Source: Actinomycetes bacterium (lineage in GTDB: Bacteria > Actinomycetota > Actinomycetes > Actinomycetales > Demequinaceae). Taken from it: a DNA stretch of 14,275 nt. Location: positions 1-14,275 of the forward strand of contig JAEYOR010000001.1 in NCBI GenBank assembly GCA_023411615.1, written 5' to 3'. This document shows, one piece after another, positions 1 through 6,902 of the stretch; the first letter of the stretch is position 1, and every line of letters starts with the position of its first letter. The notes below the pieces were generated by a model, which worked only from the letters and a program-made list of their open reading frames with translations, was not told the DNA's origin and made no database searches. A program made the position numbers and the translations under genes.

Positions 1-1836
1 CAACAACCTGGCCCGCGCGACTGAGACACCCGCCGGGGCGGCCTCGGCACTCACGGCGTAGAGGTACGGCATGAGGGAGTTCTTGAGTCGGCTGAACCTG
101 GCGGTGATGTCGACGGCCTCGTCGTCAAAGTTCCATGGCACGCGGTAACTCTCCGAACCGTGGAGACGCGAGTGGCTCGACAACAGGCCAAAGGCGGCCC
201 ATCGCTTGAAGACAGCGGGGTCAGGAGTGCCTTCAAAGCCGCCGATGTCGTGACTCCAGTACCCGAAGCCGCTCGACGCGAGAGACAATCCGCCGCGCAA
301 CGTCTCGGCCATGGACGGGTACGTAGACGTGTTGTCACCTCCCCAGTGAACGGGAAACTGCTGGCCGCCCGCCGTCGCCGAGCGCGCAAAGAGAACAGCC
401 TCGCGCTCGCCGTGAACGTCCTTGAGCACGTCAAAGACGGCGGCGTTGTACAGCTGCGTGTAGAGGTTGTGCATCGTCTGCGGATCCGAGCCGTCGTGCC
501 ACACGACGTCCGTGGGGATGCGCTCGCCAAAGTCGGTCTTGATCGCGTGGATGCCCTGACCGAGCAGTGCCCGCAGCTTGTCCTGGAACCAGCGGGTCGC
601 ATCGGGATTGGTGAAGTCGACGAGCCCCATGCCGGCCACCCACATGTCCCACTGCCACACCGAACCGTCGGGTCGTTTCACGAGGTAACCCTTGGCGGCA
701 CCCTCCGCAAACAGTGCCGAGCGCTGGGCGATGTAGGGGTTGATCCAAATCGACACGTGCAGGTTGCGCTCGTTGTAGAGCCGGTCGAGCATGCCCTTTG
801 GATCGGGGAACACACGGGCATCCCATTCCAGGTCCGTCCAGTTGAACTCGCGCATCCAGAAGCAATCGAAGTGGAACACGCTGAGTGGAATCCCGCGATC
901 ACGCATACCGTCAACAAAAGAGTTGACCGTCGCCTCGTCGTAGTCCGTCGTGAATGACGTCGACAGCCACAGACCAAACGACCACGCCGGCACCTCGGCT
1001 GGCCGCCCGGTTGCACGCGTGTAGCGGTTGATGACGTCCTTGGGCGTGGGTCCCGCGAACACGAGGTACTCAAGGGACTCACCAGCGGTCGAGAACTGAA
1101 CACGCTCGACGGCCTCGGACGCGATTTCGAATGACACGTGCTCGGGGTGATTGACGAGCACTCCGTACCCGCGGTTCGTCATGTAGAACGGGATGTTCTT
1201 GTACGACAGCTCCGAACTTGTGCCGCCGTCAGAGTTCCAGGAGTCGATCGATTGGCCATTCTTCACGAAGGGGCCAAAGCGCTCGCCAAGCCCGTAAACC
1301 ACTTCGCCGACGCCGAGATCGAGTTGCTCGTGAACGTAATGGCTCGCGGGGGCGAGGCCGTCTGCCGTGTAGCCGGTGATGCCTGCGGGCTCAGCGGTCA
1401 CGGTGTGGCCGGGACCGAGCGTGAGGTACGCCTGCGACTTGTGACCCGAGCCCGTGAGGCGAGTGTCGCCGTCCCAAAAACTGAGGTCCCACGGCGCACC
1501 GCGCTTGATGACGGCACGCAAGCGCCCAGCGGTGAGGATTCCCTCCTCCTCCGTGATCATCAACTTCCCCGCGCCCGGCTCGCTCGCGATCTCAAAGCCC
1601 GGGGAGCGTCGGCCGCCTGTGTGGTGGTCGATGCGCACCTTGATGACGCCTTCCGCCACCGCGCTCAACGTCACCTGGAGCACGGGCAAGTTGAGCACGT
1701 TGCCGCGCTGCTGAATGACCCGTGAGGGGGCGGTGACAACAATCGCGTCGCCATCGGCGGTGATGTCGTAGGCCTCTTGGGCGTACGCAGCGGTGACGCT
1801 GGGACGCACATGCCAGAAACCGTCGGTGAACTTCAT
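1..1836 (-). CDS. yicI: GH31 alpha-xylosidase, YicI-like (partial, C-terminus beyond left edge)
   Basis: Intracellular glycoside hydrolase family 31 enzyme that should release xylose from the non-reducing end of alpha-xylosides such as isoprimeverose. The first 612 residues are present; E. coli YicI is about 770, so roughly 150-160 C-terminal residues lie outside the window. It begins MKFTDGFWHVRP, like YicI, and matches it throughout. The catalytic nucleophile is Asp435 in KTDFGERIP and the acid/base is Asp501 in HWGGD, 66 residues apart as in YicI (D416/D482). Cys325-Phe326 in FHFDCFWM correspond to YicI C307/F308, where substitution is reported to shift the enzyme towards alpha-glucosidase activity, so xylosidase specificity is favoured. 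There is no signal peptide. The ATG lies two bases after the upstream permease stop, with an AGGAG ribosome site inside that permease's end, so it is the distal gene of the sugar operon. The family call is very secure; the exact natural substrate is inferred. Confidence 0.95.
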   Translation of the reverse strand, partial: MKFTDGFWHVRPSVTAAYAQEAYDITADGDAIVVTAPSRVIQQRGNVLNLPVLQVTLSAVAEGVIKVRIDHHTGGRRSPGFEIASEPGAGKLMITEEEGILTAGRLRAVIKRGAPWDLSFWDGDTRLTGSGHKSQAYLTLGPGHTVTAEPAGITGYTADGLAPASHYVHEQLDLGVGEVVYGLGERFGPFVKNGQSIDSWNSDGGTSSELSYKNIPFYMTNRGYGVLVNHPEHVSFEIASEAVERVQFSTAGESLEYLVFAGPTPKDVINRYTRATGRPAEVPAWSFGLWLSTSFTTDYDEATVNSFVDGMRDRGIPLSVFHFDCFWMREFNWTDLEWDARVFPDPKGMLDRLYNERNLHVSIWINPYIAQRSALFAEGAAKGYLVKRPDGSVWQWDMWVAGMGLVDFTNPDATRWFQDKLRALLGQGIHAIKTDFGERIPTDVVWHDGSDPQTMHNLYTQLYNAAVFDVLKDVHGEREAVLFARSATAGGQQFPVHWGGDNTSTYPSMAETLRGGLSLASSGFGYWSHDIGGFEGTPDPAVFKRWAAFGLLSSHSRLHGSESYRVPWNFDDEAVDITARFSRLKNSLMPYLYAVSAEAAPAGVSVARARLL

Positions 1837-1838
1837 GG

Positions 1839-2732
1839 TTATTTCACTGCTCCTGCGGTGATTCCTCGGGTCAGCGTTCGCTGGAAGATGAGGAAGAAGA
1901 TGATGGTTGGAATGGTGCTGATGAGCGTTCCCGCCACCAGCGTGGTCGTGTCTGTTTGACGTTCGCCGTTCAGCTGCTCGAGCACGAGCGGCACGGTCAA
2001 TGAGTCATTGGTGTTGAGGAAGGCCATGGGCAGCAGGAACTCGTTCCAGGTCCAGATGAAGAAGAAGACCATGAGCACCGCGAGCGTGGGCCGGATCACC
2101 GGCACGATGACGGACCGCAGTGCGCGCCACCTCGTTGCGCCGTCTACGGCGGCTGCCTCAAGGATTTCGCGGGGGAACGTGCCAAGCAGGCTCGACAGCA
2201 GATACGTGCCGAATGCGGACTGGATCACAGTGAACGTGATGATGACTGACCACGGGTTCGAGAGCAGGCCGAGCCGGTCGTACAACTTGAAGAGCGGGTC
2301 AAAGAGCATCTCTTGAGGCACGAGGTTCGCCATGAGAAACACGAGGACGAGCCATGTGCGCCCGCGCACGCGTCCGATCCCGATGGCAAAGGAGTTCAGC
2401 ACTGACAGCACAACTGCGAGGATCGCCACCATGCCCGAGATGAAGATCGAGTTCCAAAGGGCGCGAGGGAAGTTCTGGGTAGTCCAGAAGGTGGTGATGC
2501 CGGTGAAGTCAAGCTTCTGCGGGAGGTCAAGCGGGCTCGAGTTCGCGTAGTCGGCCGGTGACTTGAAGGCATTGAGCACCAACAAGATCATGGGGAACAC
2601 CACGGCGAGAGCGCCGAGTACAGCGAGGACGAGCAGTGCCCATTCGGCGACGGTCCGCGGCCGACGCCGGTTCCGGGCGGTCGGGTCCGTCTTGGGGGTG
2701 ATAGGTCGAGTGATGGTGGTCATGGCGCTCAC
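1839..2732 (-). CDS. Carbohydrate ABC transporter permease, MalG/CUT1 type
   Basis: Second membrane subunit of a sugar importer (binding-protein-dependent transport family, MalG-like). It has 297 residues with a basic cytoplasmic N-terminus to about residue 27, then about six hydrophobic segments. The first is ALLVLAVLGALAVVFPMILL and the last is near the C-terminus, before a basic tail. The cytoplasmic EAA loop that docks on the ATPase is clear: EILEAAAVDGATRWRALR followed by VIVPVIRP. The GTG chosen here overlaps the stop of the upstream permease as GTGA; an AAGGA sits just 3 bases before it. An ATG three codons later (position 2723) is 12 bases from the same AAGGA and is an equally reasonable start. 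Tight coupling to its partner permease and to the GH31 gene indicates one operon. No cognate ATPase gene is present, as is common in actinobacteria where one MsmK/MsiK-type ATPase serves several importers. Confidence 0.93.
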   Translation of the reverse strand: MSAMTTITRPITPKTDPTARNRRRPRTVAEWALLVLAVLGALAVVFPMILLVLNAFKSPADYANSSPLDLPQKLDFTGITTFWTTQNFPRALWNSIFISGMVAILAVVLSVLNSFAIGIGRVRGRTWLVLVFLMANLVPQEMLFDPLFKLYDRLGLLSNPWSVIITFTVIQSAFGTYLLSSLLGTFPREILEAAAVDGATRWRALRSVIVPVIRPTLAVLMVFFFIWTWNEFLLPMAFLNTNDSLTVPLVLEQLNGERQTDTTTLVAGTLISTIPTIIFFLIFQRTLTRGITAGAVK

Positions 2733-3691
2733 GCGTCCTTTCGCTCGACGCGGTTCTGGAACCAGATGAACGCGACCGCCACGAGCGCAACGATGATGGT
2801 GATCGCCGAGGCGATTGTGGCCGCGTATCCCTTGTCAGTGCCCTTGATGAACTCGATGTACGCGTAATACGAGGGAACGTACGTGGACTTGGTGGGGCCA
2901 CCGTTGGTGAGGATGAAGACGGGCGCGAACACCTTGAGCGCCGCGATGGTGGTGGTGAGAGCGACCACAAAGACTTCGGGACGGATCATCGGCAGCGTGA
3001 TGGCGCGGAATCGCTCAAACCAGCGCGCACCGTCGAGCTCTGCGGCTTCGTAGAGCTCGGGGTCCACGCGCTGCAAGGCGGCCATGAAGATCACCACGGG
3101 GTATCCGATTTGGATCCACACCATGAGCACCATGACCGACGTCATCGCGGTGCCATACGAACCGCCGAGCCAGTTGATCTGCACGTCATCTCCCGTGACG
3201 AACGTGAGGAACTGGTTGAGAACACCGTCCTGATTGGGCTTGAGGATCCAGCTGAACATCACGCCGGCGACGGCGATCGGGAGGATTTGCGGCAAGTAGT
3301 ACGTGGCGCGGAGGAAGCTCGACACCTTGGCGCCAAAGCGTCGGCCCACCACGTCAAAGAGAAGAGCGGCGATGACGAGGCCCAACAGCGTGGGGATCAC
3401 CACCATCGCGAGAATCACCAGGACGATGTTCTTGAAGGACTGCAGGAACTCGGTGTCACCGAAGAGCTTGACCCAGTTGTCGAAGCCTGCGAACTGTTCC
3501 TCGGCCCGGCCCCCGCGCCAGTGAAAGAAGCTGAGCCGGAAGTTGCGAATGATCGGGTAGAAGATGACGACGCTGACGAGCAGCGCACCCGGGATGAAGT
3601 ACAGCCAGTAGCCAAGACTGCCGCGGCCGCGCTCCGGGAAGCGCGGAGCGTCGTGCGGGTGCCGGCTCTTTGTGCGCGTGGGTGTGGTCAT
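2729..3691 (-). CDS. Carbohydrate ABC transporter permease, MalF/CUT1 type
   Basis: First membrane subunit of the sugar importer (MalF/UgpA-like), 320 residues from the ATG at 3691. A basic N-terminal tail of about 27 residues is followed by GYWLYFIPGALLVSVVIFYP and roughly six membrane segments in all. The EAA loop reads ELYEAAELDGARWFERFR, followed by ITLPMIRP. The reading frame stays open upstream to a GTG at 3748, but that extension is low-complexity Arg/Gly/Pro encoded by a GC hairpin and homopolymer, so I prefer the ATG, which begins MTTPTRTKSR. No good ribosome site precedes this ATG (only a weak ACGGA). It overlaps the end of the binding-protein frame as ATGA, so translation may depend on coupling. 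It forms a heterodimer with the next permease, whose start it overlaps by four bases. Confidence 0.92.
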   Translation of the reverse strand: MTTPTRTKSRHPHDAPRFPERGRGSLGYWLYFIPGALLVSVVIFYPIIRNFRLSFFHWRGGRAEEQFAGFDNWVKLFGDTEFLQSFKNIVLVILAMVVIPTLLGLVIAALLFDVVGRRFGAKVSSFLRATYYLPQILPIAVAGVMFSWILKPNQDGVLNQFLTFVTGDDVQINWLGGSYGTAMTSVMVLMVWIQIGYPVVIFMAALQRVDPELYEAAELDGARWFERFRAITLPMIRPEVFVVALTTTIAALKVFAPVFILTNGGPTKSTYVPSYYAYIEFIKGTDKGYAATIASAITIIVALVAVAFIWFQNRVERKDA

Positions 3692-5091
3692 GGTGAATCC
3701 GTTCTGGCGGGGGGCGGGGGGGGGGGCGGGGCGCCCCCGCCCCCGCACTGTGCAGATGAGTAACGGAAGGCCGCGACGTAGCTCTCGTAGTAGTTCTCGA
3801 GCTCCGCCTGGGCCTGCTCGGGTGAGTAGGAGCCGTTGACGAGGCCCTGCATCACCGAGTTGAGGTCACCGTAGAACGTGGGCGTCGGCCAGTCCGGGTA
3901 GAAGGACAGTCCGTCGCGGTCATTGACCTCGTTGAACAGCGCGATGAGTTTCTGTGCGTTCTCATCGGTGATGTCCGACGTGTTGGCCGCAACGGGCAGG
4001 CCGCCCGACTCGCCCATGAGTGCCTGAACCTCAGGACGCATCGTGATGTCAATGAAGATCTGAGCGAGTTCCGGCTGCTGCGAGCGAACGGGGATCACCC
4101 AGATGTTGCCACCCGATCCAGGAGTGAGTTCAGTGCTCGGCCAGTTGGTGATGCCGAGCTCGAAGGACGTGGCCTCCGCGAGCATGCGGCCGTACCACCA
4201 CGAACCCGAGTAGAAGAAGGGAACCTGGCCGTTGATGAACTGCAGGCCTGCGTCTTCGGCGGTCATGCCGGAGACTTCCTTTGAGATGTAGCCCTTGGCC
4301 ACCCAGTCCGCGAGGGTCTCGGTGGCGTAGGTGATCTCGGTGCCCTTCCAATCGACGGGGTTCTCGTACAGCTCGTAGTCGTTGACGAACTGCCGGTCCG
4401 CCTTGGACAGTGCGAGCTGGTACCAGAGCTGGCCCATCGGGTATTCCTGTGCCGAGGTGGTGAGCGGCGTGATGCCGTCGTCCGCGAAGGTTGCGAAGGC
4501 AGCCTCGAGGTCCTCAATTGACGTGGGGACGTCGAGCCCGTACTCCGCCAGCATGTCGGCGTTGTAGTAGAGGAAGACGAACTCGCCGTAGTTGGGCACA
4601 CCGTAGAACGAGCCGGAGCCCATGATGCCGTCTTCGTTGTACTTGGCGATGGTGTCGATGCCCGCACCGAGCTTGTCGGCCCAGCCGTACGTGGCGTAGG
4701 CGTCGTCGAGGTTTTCGATCACACCGATAGCCGCGAGGTGGCCCGCGGTGCCGTTGCCCTTGTTGTACTCCGACACGTCAGGCGCGTCCGAGGAGTCGAA
4801 AAGCTGCGCCGCCGAGGCGTTGAGGTCCTCGAATGCGGTGAGCTGAAGGTCAACCGTGGCGCCGGTCTCCTCTTCGAAGATCTCGATCGCGCGATCCCAG
4901 GCGATGCCCATTGCTGAGTCCGTGCCTTCGTAGTGCATGACCTTGAGGGTCTGACCGGCGTAGTCGCCTGCACCGGTGTCCGAGCCGCCGCTTGCTTGCG
5001 GCTTTGAGTCGTCGGAGCCTGACGAGCAGGCTGCGAGCATGAGCGCACCTACGGCCACGGTGGCCGCGAGTGCGTGCTTGCGGTACTTCAT
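3688..5091 (-). CDS. Extracellular sugar-binding lipoprotein of an ABC importer
   Basis: Solute-binding protein that captures the sugar outside the membrane and delivers it to the two permeases. The signal peptide (MKYRKHALAATVAVGALML) leads to a LAAC lipobox with Cys22 as lipidation site, then a Ser/Gly/Asp-rich linker to about residue 45. A classic two-lobe binding fold follows, beginning QTLKVMHYEG and including FFYSGSWWYGRMLAEA, a pattern common in CUT1 binding proteins. The start is secure: AAGGAGGT lies 8 bases before the ATG. The frame as given has 467 residues, but the last 19 (from Cys449) are a Gly4-Ala-Pro7 low-complexity tail encoded by the G/C-rich hairpin and homopolymer. The folded domain seems to end near residue 445. 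The stop overlaps the permease ATG. The C-terminal boundary is therefore doubtful, because any indel in the G11 run changes it. Aromatic-rich ligand region and gene context fit an oligosaccharide; the exact ligand cannot be read. Confidence 0.92.
   Translation of the reverse strand: MKYRKHALAATVAVGALMLAACSSGSDDSKPQASGGSDTGAGDYAGQTLKVMHYEGTDSAMGIAWDRAIEIFEEETGATVDLQLTAFEDLNASAAQLFDSSDAPDVSEYNKGNGTAGHLAAIGVIENLDDAYATYGWADKLGAGIDTIAKYNEDGIMGSGSFYGVPNYGEFVFLYYNADMLAEYGLDVPTSIEDLEAAFATFADDGITPLTTSAQEYPMGQLWYQLALSKADRQFVNDYELYENPVDWKGTEITYATETLADWVAKGYISKEVSGMTAEDAGLQFINGQVPFFYSGSWWYGRMLAEATSFELGITNWPSTELTPGSGGNIWVIPVRSQQPELAQIFIDITMRPEVQALMGESGGLPVAANTSDITDENAQKLIALFNEVNDRDGLSFYPDWPTPTFYGDLNSVMQGLVNGSYSPEQAQAELENYYESYVAAFRYSSAQCGGGGAPPPPPPPARTDSP
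3709..3744. repeat. G-tract and 10-bp GC hairpin at the binding-protein/permease junction
   Basis: On the plus strand G6, G11 and G4 runs (3709-3714, 3716-3726, 3728-3731) are separated by single C bases, followed by two C5 runs. Bases 3722-3731 can pair perfectly with 3735-3744 around a three-base loop, giving a 10-bp all-GC stem in the mRNA just before the permease start. The three G runs on the template strand could also support a G-quadruplex. The stem may hold back readthrough or protect the binding-protein mRNA end, as the malE-malF intergenic element does. The homopolymer is also a typical spot for sequencing or assembly error. Confidence 0.7.
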
Positions 5092-5146
5092 TGGTTCCTA
5101 CCTCCTTGTAGGGCCTGAGCCCGGTGTGTGCGGAGCCTTCCGCGAG

Positions 5147-5160
5147 TCGAAGCGCTTCGA
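5147..5160. promoter_or_regulatory. Candidate LacI-family operator upstream of the binding-protein gene
   Basis: A perfect 14-bp palindrome, TCGAAGCGCTTCGA, with the central CG typical of LacI-family operators, centred about 60 bases upstream of the lipoprotein start. An identical copy sits before the repressor gene at 6261-6274. Binding by the adjacent LacI-type protein would repress the importer and glycosidase operon until sugar is present. The pairing of protein and site is inferred from position and identity. Confidence 0.75.
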
Positions 5161-5172
5161 ATGATCGTCAGT

Positions 5173-5193
5173 CGAAAAGCCAAGACGCTTTCG
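5173..5193 (-). terminator. Possible weak hairpin terminator after the lacI-type gene
   Basis: Directly after the repressor stop codon the transcript can form CGAAAGC pairing with GCTTTTCG around GTCTTG, with one bulged U. The 3' arm contains four U but no U tract follows, so termination would be inefficient. It may partly separate repressor transcription from the operon promoter, or simply be chance. Confidence 0.3.
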
Positions 5194-6216
5194 TCACGCG
5201 GTTGGGGGTGGAACGGGGGCCGGAGCCACCGTCCCGCGGTTTTGATAAATGGGGGGTACGAGCGTGACGCCGCGATGCGGCGACCCGCCGTCTATGAGGT
5301 CGACGAGGATGTCGACGGCGACCGGGCACGTGAGTGCAGGGTCAAGTGGCATGGCATCAAACGGGAGTGGCGCGCGAGATGGGCCGGGCGTCATACCGGC
5401 TGCCACAACCGACATGTCCCGTGGGACCACGAGGCCTCGGTGCGCCAACGCCGTCACAAGTGATGAGGCGACCGCGTTCGTGGTGCTCAGCACAATTCCC
5501 GTGGTGCCCGGCTGCTCGGCGAGCATCATGGCGACGGCTGGTTCAGCGTCGTCCCCGTCCGGGTGAACGATGACACCCGTGACGCCTCGCTGCGCGCAGT
5601 GGCGGTCGAACTCGCGCTCAATACGCAGGGGATAGTTGGGCTCGCGGGCAAGGGTGGCGGTGCGCTGGCCGATGAGAGCTATCTGCTTGTGGCCATGCTC
5701 GGCGAGCTCGTCGATCGCCATGCGAACTGCGGCTTCGAAGTCGAGGTCCACGCACACGAGCCCATCGGTCTCGTCCGGAACGCCAATGAAGACGGTGGGG
5801 CACGAGATGGTCCGCGCAAGGACCGCCCTCTCGTCGTGGGCGGCGACGTCGAGCACGATGATGCCGTCGGCAAGGGCCGACGCTGCAGAACGTTTCATTC
5901 CGGCAAGCGCGTCATCGTGGACGAGCAGCAGGGTGTCGAAGTCTCGCGTGCGAGCAGACATCGTCACCTCCATGGCGAAGGCCATGTGTGCGGTGGGGTC
6001 CGTATCCGGGTGCAGCGGTGCGGTGACAGCGATGATGTCGGACCGGTTAGCCGCAAGTGCTTTCGCCGACGCTCGCGGCGCATAGCCGAGCCGCTCGGCC
6101 GCATCGAGTACACGCTGGCGCGTCTCGTCGGAAATGCGACGTTTGCCGGACAGGGCATAGGACACCGTCGAGATCGATACGTTCGCTTCACGAGCGACGT
6201 CCTCGATCGTTGCCAT
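5194..6216 (-). CDS. LacI-family transcriptional repressor
   Basis: Sugar-responsive DNA-binding repressor of 340 residues, the usual size for the family. The N-terminal helix-turn-helix is textbook (IEDVAREANVSISTVSYALSGKRRISDETRQRV split over residues 4-36; key part VSISTVSYALSG), followed by the hinge helix region ASAKALAANRS near residues 49-59. A periplasmic-binding-protein-like effector domain runs to about residue 325. The C-terminus is a short Pro/Ala tail. The ATG is preceded by AGAGG about 7 bases upstream. The gene lies 102 bases upstream of, and in the same direction as, the binding-protein operon. Identical palindromes before both genes suggest it controls both itself and the operon. 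The inducer is probably a xylose-containing sugar or product, inferred from the GH31 enzyme and not visible in the protein. Confidence 0.95.
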   Translation of the reverse strand: MATIEDVAREANVSISTVSYALSGKRRISDETRQRVLDAAERLGYAPRASAKALAANRSDIIAVTAPLHPDTDPTAHMAFAMEVTMSARTRDFDTLLLVHDDALAGMKRSAASALADGIIVLDVAAHDERAVLARTISCPTVFIGVPDETDGLVCVDLDFEAAVRMAIDELAEHGHKQIALIGQRTATLAREPNYPLRIEREFDRHCAQRGVTGVIVHPDGDDAEPAVAMMLAEQPGTTGIVLSTTNAVASSLVTALAHRGLVVPRDMSVVAAGMTPGPSRAPLPFDAMPLDPALTCPVAVDILVDLIDGGSPHRGVTLVPPIYQNRGTVAPAPVPPPTA

Positions 6217-6243
6217 GTCCGACCTCTTTGTCTCCGACAGCCC

Positions 6244-6259
6244 GACTGACGTGTCAGTC
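6244..6259. repeat. Inverted repeat in the leader of the lacI-type gene
   Basis: Perfect 7-bp arms GACTGAC and GTCAGTC separated by GT, lying between the candidate operator and the repressor start codon. A further GTCAGTC occurs near the other operator copy (5167-5173). It could be a binding site for a second regulator or a small mRNA hairpin. Function unknown. Confidence 0.45.
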
Positions 6260-6260
6260 T

Positions 6261-6274
6261 TCGAAGCGCTTCGA
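6261..6274. promoter_or_regulatory. Candidate LacI-family operator upstream of the repressor gene
   Basis: Second exact copy of the 14-bp palindrome TCGAAGCGCTTCGA, 45 bases upstream of the repressor ATG. It falls just downstream of a possible promoter (6290-6317), a position where a bound repressor would block RNA polymerase, consistent with autoregulation. Two identical copies in the two intergenic regions flanking the same regulator gene are strong evidence that the site is functional. Confidence 0.75.
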
Positions 6275-6289
6275 TGCGCTTGCGGAGAG

Positions 6290-6317
6290 ACTATGCCGAA
6301 GTCATCGACTCGTGCAA
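6290..6317 (-). promoter_or_regulatory. Possible promoter of the lacI-type gene
   Basis: On the minus strand TTGCAC (6312-6317) and CATAGT (6290-6295) are separated by 16 bases, matching the -35 and -10 consensus at 3/6 and 4/6. The predicted start would fall just before the operator at 6261-6274. It is chosen mainly for position; the match itself is weak. Confidence 0.35.
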
Positions 6318-6405
6318 GGCCTATGCCGAATTGTTATCAACCGGTTCATCCGCGACTGGGGGTTGACGCGCAGAGCGCGCTCCACACGCAAAGGCCCGGG
6401 CGCAC

Positions 6406-6828
6406 TCATCCCTGGCGCCAGGGCAGGCCCGACGCCTTCCAGCCTTGGACGCCACGATGCCCGTCCTCGTCGGGGCTGCCCTCAAAGCCGTCAAGGATGT
6501 TGTAGGACGGGCCGATGCCTGCGGCCGTTGCGGCAGTGGCGGCGCTGATACTGCGCGCGCCTGAGCGGCAAAGAAAGAGCACCGGTGCGCCCATTTCTGG
6601 ATTGATGCCGGCGTCGCGCAACTGCTCAAGAAATTGCGAGTTGTGCTCGCCTTTGGGGTAACTCACCCATTCGACAAGCACGGGTTCGCGGCCAGTCGCT
6701 GACGTATCGGGAACACCGACAAAGCGCCACTCGGGTTCACTGCGGACATCCACGAGCACGGCGCTGGGTTCACTCAAGAGCAAATCCCACGCCTCTTGTG
6801 GTGTGAGATCGCCTTCGTACGCGCTCAT
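6406..6828 (-). CDS. Single-domain rhodanese-like protein
   Basis: Small cytoplasmic rhodanese-domain protein of 140 residues, a length typical of single-domain members, that would carry sulfur as a persulfide on its active-site cysteine. The active loop is CRSGAR with Cys87, preceded by the hydrophobic strand APVLFL. The N-terminal part has LTPQEAWDLL and VLVDVRSEPEW, the usual rhodanese entry with the conserved D-V-R. The C-terminal segment, NILDGFEGSPDEDGHRG and GWKASGLPW, is common in this subgroup. The ATG at 6828 is preceded by GGAGG at close spacing. The longer open frame upstream overlaps the transporter gene and is rejected. It follows the permease by 74 bases on the same strand, but that gap holds its own inverted repeats and possible -10, so it may be transcribed separately. 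The sulfur acceptor is unknown. Confidence 0.93.
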   Translation of the reverse strand: MSAYEGDLTPQEAWDLLLSEPSAVLVDVRSEPEWRFVGVPDTSATGREPVLVEWVSYPKGEHNSQFLEQLRDAGINPEMGAPVLFLCRSGARSISAATAATAAGIGPSYNILDGFEGSPDEDGHRGVQGWKASGLPWRQG

Positions 6829-6842
6829 GTGTCCTCCATCGG

Positions 6843-6878
6843 CACTGGTCGCTTGCCAGTGTATGGAAGCGATTGCTT
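6843..6878. promoter_or_regulatory. Inverted repeats and possible promoter before the rhodanese gene
   Basis: CACTGG (6843-6848) and CCAGTG (6856-6861) form a perfect 6-bp inverted repeat. Next to it AAGCGATTGCTT (6867-6878) is a palindrome with one mismatched pair. On the minus strand TACACT (6858-6863) could be a -10 box, though no convincing -35 is seen. The arrangement suggests a regulated start for the rhodanese gene; no regulator is identified. Confidence 0.35.
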
Positions 6879-6902
6879 TCCGGCTAGAGGCTTTGACTCC
6901 GG

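Noticed and set aside
160..957. 265-residue plus-strand open frame
   Set aside because: It lies wholly opposite the strongly supported GH31 gene and has no recognisable domain; it is a GC-rich antisense shadow.
3692..3748. Longer start (GTG) for the first permease
   Set aside because: The added 19 residues are encoded by the GC hairpin and homopolymer, overlap the binding-protein frame, and do not look like a permease N-terminus.
5388..5399. GTCATACC half-site inside the lacI-type gene
   Set aside because: Only one arm of the 18-bp palindrome is present and it lies in coding sequence; probably chance.
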